Part shown: positions 57,089-64,000 of the stretch, piece after piece
Layout: every line of letters starts with the position of its first letter
How positions within the stretch are numbered: position 1 is the stretch's first letter
DNA from: Adenophora triphylla var. japonica
Taxonomy: Eukaryota; Streptophyta; Magnoliopsida; Asterales; Campanulaceae
NCBI GenBank assembly: GCA_022495995.1
Contig: JAFEMH010000076.1
Location: 868,001-932,000 of the forward strand
Direction: 5' to 3'
Length of the DNA: 64,000 nucleotides
Position numbers and translations under genes: made by a program
Notes under the pieces: generated by a model
Databases searched by the model: none
What the model saw: only the letters and a program-made list of their open reading frames with translations
Told to the model about the DNA's origin: nothing

Positions 57089-60000
57089 ATGGCGGAGGGA
57101 TCTCGAAGGAGTCGTCGTCAACGCAGTCAGGAAGTGGTTGAGCAGCGAATGGAGCTCCAAAGGAATTGGATTTCGTTCGTTCCATCTTCGAAGAACCCGG
57201 ATGTTTTGTATCCGAATCCGGAGGTGCACAATCGTCGCTCCATGAACGTCAGGGAGGTAAGAAATCTGCTCCGTTTTGATTCCCTGCTCGAATTTTTGAA
57301 TGCTAGAACTAGGTTTTAGTTTTTCGCATTTTTTGAATTTTTTTTGTTATTATTTTATGCCTTTTTGTGAAATTCTTGATGAATTGTTGAAAATGGACAT
57401 GTAAAAATTATGGGTATGTGTATTTTGTGCAGAAATGTGTAGATTAGCTCTTATTTGTGAAAATAAAGTGCCTATCTAGTGAATTGCATGCTTTGGTGTT
57501 TTGTACCTAATGCTATTTATGTATGTACATGATGAGAAAAATTATCGTGTAGTGATAATTTTTGTGAAAAAATGTGACACGTGCCGTGTTTTGTGACGGG
57601 TTATATGTGAAAGTGTGTGCCGTGTAGGGACGGATTTTTTTGAAAAATGTGTTATGCATATGTGTCGTGTGTGCCATGTTTTTGGGTGACGGACTTTGTG
57701 GGGAAAATATGTGCAATATGTGCCGTGTTGGGACGGATTTTCTTTTGAAAATGTGTCGTGTAGGGTTTAATCCCCCCCCCCTTTTTTTTTCTTTTGAGAA
57801 AATGTGTACAGTGTGTGCCGTGTTTTTGTGACGGACTGTATGGGAAAAATTATATGCATGATATATGTGAAAATTATGTGCATTATATGTGCATTATATG
57901 TGAGAAGTATGTGCATTGTGTGCCGTGTTTTGTGACGGGTTACATGGAAAAATTATATGTATAATGTATGTGAAAATTATGTGCAATATGTGCCGTGTTT
58001 TGTGACGGGTTATATGTGCCTTTATATTAAGTAATCGTGATTGACGTACCTTTGCCGTGTTTACCTCGCAGGATGCGGGGCTTATGGCCGGAAGGCCAAG
58101 AGGATGAAGACTCGGGATCGCTCGAGGCAGTTGTGGAGCTATGGCGGGCCGGATGCCCGATATTTCCGTGGACGGTAGGCCGAGTCCCCTGAGGCCGGTT
58201 TATGCTTCGGCCTAGGTGTGTTCGTTGAGAACCCGGGCCGGAGTGTCCGACACGAGGAAGAACAAGAGTGTCTTCCCCGGGTTTATCTCGAGTACCTGGT
58301 GGGATACCACCCACACCTTCCACCCGAGCCGGGCGAGGTGACAGTGACGCCCACCGATTTTGCCGCTATTACCGGCTCTCCTTCAAAGGGGAGCCTGTGG
58401 AGGTGGAGAGACATGATCTCGATGATGTGCCGACCGAGCCGCCGGGCTTGAGCCTCGTCCTCGCAGGGGCTCCGGGATGCCGTATAGCGACGTGGAGCTG
58501 AGGATCACGGCCAAGATTGGGGCCTACATCCGGGTACCGGCCAGTGACAATGGGAGCAGCTTGGCGCGCTCCTTCTTGTGGTATGCACCGTCCGAGACTT
58601 TGTTCTCGAACCACGCGACCGCAGCCTCCCTTTGCTCGTTGGAGAGCTTGACCGATCCGGGATAGGGTCTCGTGACATTGCTTGGGGCGAGGCAGTGCTT
58701 GGCCGAGCTCTACTTCTCCTTGGACCGGCTTAGCCTGGGGTGGCCAGCTCGTTGGCCTGCTTTTGACTTTGCTCGGAGGTATGCGTTTATTGCCGTTTTT
58801 TGATTTAGCAACTTGTCATTTCTCCATTGTCTTTTGCACCGAGCCTTCTCGTTTTTGTCACAGTGTGTGGTTTTATGAGGTTTTCCAAAGGCTTCCCGTG
58901 GGATAGGGATCCGGGTCAGCTGTCGCGCATCCCGCTATGCCGGGATGGGCTCGTACGGCGAGGAAGAGGAGGACCCACTGGGAAGCTCACCATCGCCTAC
59001 GGGGATGTGCAGGAGCGTTTGGAGCGGGATAGCCGTGAGGGGTTTGTCTTGTTCCCGTGGACTCGGTATGAGGGAGATGAGTTCGAGGGGGCTCCCGAGG
59101 TGACAGCGCGGCGGAAGATGCTGCGGGGCTTGACTTGCGATGTCATGTACCTGGGAGCGAGTCTTCTCGGGCAAAGATGGCCCCGGTGTGCTTCCCGTGG
59201 CTCCGAGGGACCCTCCCTTTGGGATGCTTGATTCCCGAGACATGGACGTGCTCGATTTTGAGAGGTACCTTGGCGGTGTCGGCGCCGAGGAGTTCATTTT
59301 GTATGGAGAGGAGTACGGGGCCTTCGTGAGGAGGAAGCTGAGGACGCCGCAGGTACTGGCGCGGGAGAGAGGCCGCCCGCAGCTCCCCTGCAGGTTCCGA
59401 TGCCGGACCGGATTTCACGTACGTCCGCTGGGACGGATCGAGGAGGAGGGTGTCTCGTACCTGCCTCGAGCAGTGCTCCGCCGCATACAGAGTGGATCCC
59501 GATAGATCGGTGAGTGTGCTGACTCTTTTTCCATCTTGGCATCTTTTCTGTATTTTTCTCTTTTTGTTGTCGAGTATAACTGCATTTGATGAGCGTTTCC
59601 TTGGCTTCTTGTTGGTGCAGGTCCCGGGGAGAGCCTATGATATGCTGACTCGCCGTTACGTGGCGATGCGTTCCTTCGCTAAGAAGATGGCGTCGAAGAT
59701 ATCTTGCCGGTCTTCGCGACGCGTGCCGGCGTACGAGCCTATGCCTTCGAGGCACTCTGTAGACGTTCCTCCGCCTAGAGCCGAGCCGGAGCCGCAGCAG
59801 GAGGGACCTTTGAGGGGGCGGCATAGCATGGATGCCGGGACATCTTCGGGAGCTGCAGGGCCTTCGAGGGAGCAGCCCTTTTATCAGTTCATGCCTCCGC
59901 ACGGCGCACGTGGTGAGGGTTCCTCGAGCCTTCCTTCTTTGATCCTTTCGCCGGATTTGATCCTTCCGAGTACTTTTCGTGGGAGCTCTCCGCGGTGCTC

Positions 60001-60101
60001 GGTATTCCGACGACGAGGATGTGACGGGCGAGTTCGCTGGGATGCCCGACTTCTCTCTGGAGGACCTTGGCGAGGATGATGATGCTGAGGATTCTGATTA
60101 G
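57089..60101 (+). pseudogene. Antisense ORF1 of B2 (plant mobile domain type), spliced structure, frameshifted
   Basis: Exon 1 57089-57256 (56 codons from MAEGSRRSRRQRSQEVVEQR to SMNVRE), donor gtaaga, intron to 58071, exon 2 58072-59509, intron 59510-59620 (gtgagt...gtgcag), exon 3 59621-60101 with stop TAG and an acidic end. Exon 2 holds EPGEVTVTPTDFAAIT followed by GEPVEVERHDLDD, the pattern of plant-mobile-domain proteins, then GKLTIAYGDVQERLERD and FGMLDSRDMDVLDFERYLGG, reached in several frames, so indels break it. AATAAA at 60171-60176 follows the stop. The 5' leader (56966-57088) is C/T-rich. Strand is opposite to pol. Host or transposon origin unknown; PMD proteins are known in both. 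Confidence 0.7.
57257..58071 (+). other. Intron 1 of antisense ORF1 (B2)
   Basis: AT-rich, GT...AG, with about seven degenerate repeats of gtgccgtgttttgtgacggg plus tatatgtgaaaa (57575-58015). The low-GC content contrasts with the GC-rich exons on both sides, which supports a real intron. Confidence 0.7.
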
Positions 60102-60169
60102 TATTCATTTGCTTTCCCTCTTTTCATATCCCTCTTTTTTTGTTTAGCAACAGACATTTGATATTCCTG

Positions 60170-60176
60170 TAATAAA
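60170..60176 (+). terminator. Poly(A) signal of antisense ORF1
   Basis: taataaa about 70 bp after the stop codon, kept in B1 at 46578-46584. Confidence 0.45.
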
Positions 60177-60438
60177 ACACTCGTATTTGCATGGCAAACA
60201 AGATTTTATTTTAAGATGTAATGTCATTTTTGTGATTCCCGGATTTGTCCTAGAAATGGTTGCTATTATTATTTTTTATTTTTGTACATGCCACGTGAGC
60301 CGAGAGTGTGTTTGTGGGTAGTGTATGTTTGCCGGGAATGGCTTTGGCCGTTGTTTGGGCGCTTTGGAGCAAGGTTTTGCCGAGGACAAAGGGTTTTTGT
60401 ACCGTTTGCCGGGGAAAATGGGTTCTGCTTTGCAGTGA

Positions 60439-60511
60439 GGTCCGTACGGACATACTTAGCATGCAAAGAGGTCCTGCACGGACCAACCTTTGCTTTGGGA
60501 AGGACATAAAT
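60439..60511 (+). promoter_or_regulatory. Antisense ORF2 promoter of B2
   Basis: GGTCCGTACGGACA (60439-60452) and a damaged second dyad ggtcctgcacggacc (60470-60484), starts 31 bp apart; CATAAAT at 60505-60511, 20 bp further. Confidence 0.5.
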
Positions 60512-60602
60512 GCTTTCCAAAGTCTCGGTTCTTCCTCATTTCCCCATTTGCACCATTTTCGAGCTTTCTTCCCCATTTTCTCTAGGAACCTCCATTTTTG
60601 CC

Positions 60603-62125
60603 ATGGATTCTTCGTACGTCCCTAGAATTTTGCCGAGGCTTTCGCAGAGAGGCAAGCACACTTCCTTGAGCAGCCTGAAAACGTGGATGCGGCGCCGTAT
60701 GAGGCATCGTAGACGGGCTTTCGAGGTAAGGTTTCGTCTTTGCTCGGTTTGGTCTTTTAAGGAGTTGGTTCCCGATTGGGATTTGTTGCGGGGCCGCCGC
60801 GAAGTTTTGAGATGTTAGGAGGCACGTGTCTTGTTTCTCCTACAATGAAATGGTGCCCACTTTGAGGATTTTCGGGCTTTGATTGGAGGACCTGAGGTGG
60901 AGGCCATCTCGCTTCCTTTGATTGGTGGGGCCGGTGCGCGTGAAGCTTGCACTTTCTTCGTACTTCGTTGGAAGAAGTGCAGTGGCATGATCCTTGATTC
61001 GGGTCATATCGACATTTCCGAGCCGCCGGAGCGGTTCATGGTTGATGATGAGAGTGACGTCTCTTGGGACGTATTTGCCTTGTGCGTGATGGCGACGCTT
61101 TTCCGGTCGCCTCCCTTGGCATTTGTGATGGCGCTTTGCTAGATGTGGTAGGGCACCGCAGAGCCGGGAGAGGATATTGTCCCGTTGGTGCCGGGGGAGA
61201 CTCTTCATGGTATCGACCGTCCGGCGACCGGGGATCGTTTTATGAGAGGGGGAAGCCCCGCTTGCTCACCTTGTGGCTGCGAGAGAGACTTCAGCCATGC
61301 CCGAGGCTCCGACGTCGTTTAGCCCGTGGTCATTTGCTCGCCGACCTCTTGTGTTGGATATGGATCACCCGCCCGGGAGAGATGGATGGCACAGCTTGGT
61401 ACGCATCGATCCGCCGGTGGGTTCCGTGACCGGGAGGATTGAGACCAGGAGGATCTTGCAGAAGGGTCCTACGTTGTCGAGTTCCCGTGTTTGTCTTGGT
61501 CCTCCTTCTATATTCCGTCGCTTGTTTCCCCGGCAGCTTTGGGATGAAGCAGAGCCTTTGTTGGCCGGGATGACCTTGCTACCGCGGAGGTAGTTCCTCT
61601 TTGTATGGCGCCTTCAGTGCCTTCTTGTATTTTCCGAGGGTATGGAAGTATTCCGCTTTCCCTCCCGTGGTACTCCTTAGACGTCTGGGAGCGTTGTATT
61701 GACGACTCGCATCCGGCCCGGTATGAGCAATATGTCAAGCAGTCCCAAGTGGTCTTGGAGAGCAAGTGTAGCGATTCTCGGGACCCGCTGCCGTAGTAGC
61801 TATTGCCTTAGGAGTTCCGAAGCTCCGGTCCGACCCTTTCGATGTGACGGGAGACACTTTGTTTGACTACGAGACTAGAGTTGACCGACCGACAGGAGAG
61901 GTCCTCTTTACGTACTGCAGTGGGAGGAGATCCGAGCCGAAGCACGGCGAATGAAGCCCCGAGAGCTACCGGATTATTTGACTCTACTGGGAGGACCCCG
62001 CATCTCTGACCGAGAGACGCAGAGTTGGTTCACGTGAGCGAAAGAAGACTCGCCGGGACGAGGGAAGAAAGGAAAGAATGGCGAGGGGACAAGCGCAGAT
62101 GGCGCGGAATGACCTCCTAGGTATC
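60603..62125 (+). pseudogene. Antisense ORF2 of B2 (PMD-related), broken
   Basis: ATG 60603 opens MDSSYVPRILPRLSQRGKHTS. Frame 60510-60818 continues through FKELVPDWDLL. 60879-61142 gives IGGPEVEAISLP and DISEPPERFMVDDESDVSWD. 61064-61429 gives LARGHLLADLLCWIWIT. Differs from the B1 copy by many 1-3 bp indels in different places, so neither copy is a clean template. Ends near 62125 by comparison with B1. Same position and strand as in B1, between the poly(A) region of ORF1 and pol. Confidence 0.6.
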
Positions 62126-62880
62126 CATTCATTGCATTGCAAACACATTATTAGTTAAATGTATTAAGTCGTCTTTTAGCATGTTGTGAACTTGAGAGTA
62201 GACCGTGCTTGAACTCATCAAGAAATGTTGTAACCGTTAGTGATTTGTGATTTACTTTTAAAGCTTTGTCGAGACGCAAGATCTCTTGTTTGCCTTTGCT
62301 TCGTTGTGCACTTTGTCTGGCGTCCATCTGACTTTTCTGTTGCATTCGCGGACCGAAGGCCTGGGCCCCGACGGCAATCCCCTTTGCCGAGGCTTTCAGG
62401 CTTGGCCGAGAGGTTGAATGCTCCCTCGACAAGTCGTTTTGACGGTCTTTTTCGTAGCTTCCTTGCCTCTTGTTGGCGTCGGGCTCTTGACCTCAATTTC
62501 AGCCTTCGCTTGAGCTTCTTTTGTTTTTTTTTTTTTTTTTTTTTTTTGTGAGCCCTTGCTCGAGCTCTTTTTTTTTTTTTTTTTTTTTTTTGAAGCGCGT
62601 GAGGGCGAAGACAAGCCCCCGGCTTGGAAGCGTACGAGCCGTTTGATGCCGAGTGACCTCTGATGTCCTTTGATGTTGCCGCCGTCGTTTGACTTGGTCA
62701 AGGTGACTGGCTGGGGCGTGTTCTTGAAAAGTGCGGAGCTTGATGGAGGTCGTGATTGACATTCAAACTTTTGACTTTTTTGTGTATTTTTAGACCGGAC
62801 CAATTAAGGTTGCCTACGTTCCCCCGGACTAGAGGGCTCAGTCTCGCGTAGTTCGACACTACATGGAGTGCCAAGAGATG
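62126..62880. other. Spacer between ORF2 and pol of B2
   Basis: T tracts with gtgagcccttgctcgagctc (62510-62595) as in B1; no gene. Confidence 0.75.
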
Positions 62881-64000
62881 CACAGCTGTTCTTCTTCAGC
62901 GAAGTATCTCGCGAAGTTTGCTTCCGTTGACCTGGATTCATGAAGGGATTGCCGTCTAGGTCCGTTAGCTTCATGGCGCCTCCGAGAAGATCTTTTCAAC
63001 CACGAAAGGGCCGATCCATGTGGGTTCCCATTTTCCCAGCTGGGTTGGTTCGAGTGGGAGGCTTTTCTTTGAGTACAAGGTCACCTTCCCCGATGTCTCG
63101 GGATTTGACTTTCTTGTCGAAAGCTCTAGCCATCCCGCTTTGATAGGCTCGGACGTGTTCCATGGCCTTTAGTCGTCGCTTCGTCTAGCGTGAGCCAATT
63201 CGTCATGTCGGCCGGAGCCATTCGACTTCGTTGATGTCATTTTCCAGAAGACTCTGGAGCGAGGGAATTTCCACTCGATGGGAAGGACTGCTTCCATCCC
63301 GTATGTCGTGGCAAATGGGGTTTCTCCCGTGGTCGTTTCCGACCGATGTGCGGTAGCCCCAAAGTGCAAGGTGCAGCTTCTCGGGCCAATCTCGTCCTCG
63401 GGTGGTCATTTTTCTGATGATCCGTTCGAGGGTTTTGCTTTGGCCGCTTCCACGGCGCCGTTTGTTTGTGGCCGGTAGGGAGAAGATTTGTGACGTGTGA
63501 TCTTGAATTCAGCCGCCAGCCTGTCGAATTCCCTTCGAAGTGTGAGCCGTTGTCCGATATGACCTCATTTGGGATGCCGTATCGGCATATGATGTTTTCC
63601 TTGAGGAAATGCGCGACCTTCTTGGAGGTGAGTACCTTGTAGGACTTGGCTTCGACCCATTTGGTGAAGTAGTCGATGGCTACTAAGATGAACTCGTGAC
63701 CGTTGCCGCCCGGGCGGAGCGATTTTCCCGATGACGTCAATTCCCAAGTGGCAAAGGGCCAAGGTGTAGTCATGCAGTAGAGATCGTGGGGCGGCAGATG
63801 ATTGAGGTTGGAGAACCGTTGGCACTTGTCGCAGCCTTCTGACAAAGTGGATGCAATCTGCCTCCACTGGAGATCCAAAGAGTAGCCCATCCCGAGAATG
63901 ATTTGCATCGTGGCTCGGCGTTCATGTGGGGACCGCAAGCCCCATTGTGGACTTCGTTCATGAACTTGTCCGCTTCTTCTTGGCCGACGCAGCCGTAGGA
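62881..64000 (-). pseudogene. Integrase of B2 (partial, broken)
   Basis: 63938-63237 on the minus strand reads MRSPHERRATMQIILGMGYS, CDKCQRFSNLNHLPP, the catalytic-region VAIDYFTKWVEAKSYKVLTS and the second-Asp region VISDNGSHFEG. The C-terminal EGDLVLKKSLPL-like part is near 63030-63100. Two or more frame breaks separate the core from the end. The zinc-binding Cys pair is visible here, whereas it is scrambled in B1. RT lies beyond the window. Confidence 0.85.

Larger units (their letters stand above)
52898..64000 (-). mobile_element. Ty3 element B2 (minus), 3' LTR to integrase, runs off window
   Basis: Same plan as B1 but with antisense ORF1 complete in outline. Inserted in pol of B1; expected target copy gtgag (52893-52897). 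RT, gag and 5' LTR lie right of 64000. Confidence 0.88.

Overview
The window is nuclear DNA from a flowering plant, probably a eudicot. It carries Ty1/copia and Ty3/gypsy LTR retrotransposons, Helitron, Mutator-like, hAT-like and Stowaway-like elements, an Au-type SINE end, long AT-rich microsatellites, and one small spliced nuclear gene for a predicted mitochondrial membrane protein. About 85-90% is mobile-element sequence, much of it nested. Nothing prokaryotic or CRISPR-like is present. Almost every element ORF is broken by small indels, so most coding entries are pseudogenes.

Layout. 1-3290: 5' part of a minus-strand Tat/Ogre-like Ty3 element (D): gag start, leader, primer-binding site, LTR. 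3300-7613: 5'-half of a minus-strand copia element inserted in element C. 7614-9513: 3' end and LTR of element C. 9514-10275: hAT-like remnant. 10350-12027: Mutator-like element with ~255 bp terminal inverted repeats and microsatellites inside them. 12132-29371: AT-rich array with Helitron-like ends. It holds a 180 bp Helitron with a paralogous empty site and a ~900 bp (AAAATTT)n tract, and is split by a 12.1 kb Ty3 element (E, 16411-28554) with near-identical LTRs and an antisense ORF. 29509-29548: plastid trnS-like fragment. 30253-34524: four-exon host gene (98 codons), each intron holding a transposable element. 34525-39187: MITE-like element, the start of Ty3 element F, and a broken plant-mobile-domain gene. 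39188-64000: three nested Tat/Ogre-like elements: A (plus strand) is interrupted by B1 (minus), which is interrupted by B2 (minus, running off the end).

How the parts work together. B1 and B2 share one plan on the plus strand: 3' LTR, tandem repeats, antisense ORF(s) with plant-mobile-domain-like sequence, then pol on the minus strand. LTRs D, A, B1 and B2 each carry a 14 bp dyad (GGTCCG-NN-CGGACC type) exactly 21 bp upstream of the TATA box. B elements also carry a pair of these dyads 31 bp apart in the LTR, and the same pair at the same spacing upstream of antisense ORF2, followed 20 bp later by a TATA-like box. This points to one regulatory module serving both the LTR and the antisense gene, and it is the most interesting signal in the window. 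All domain calls are by eye.
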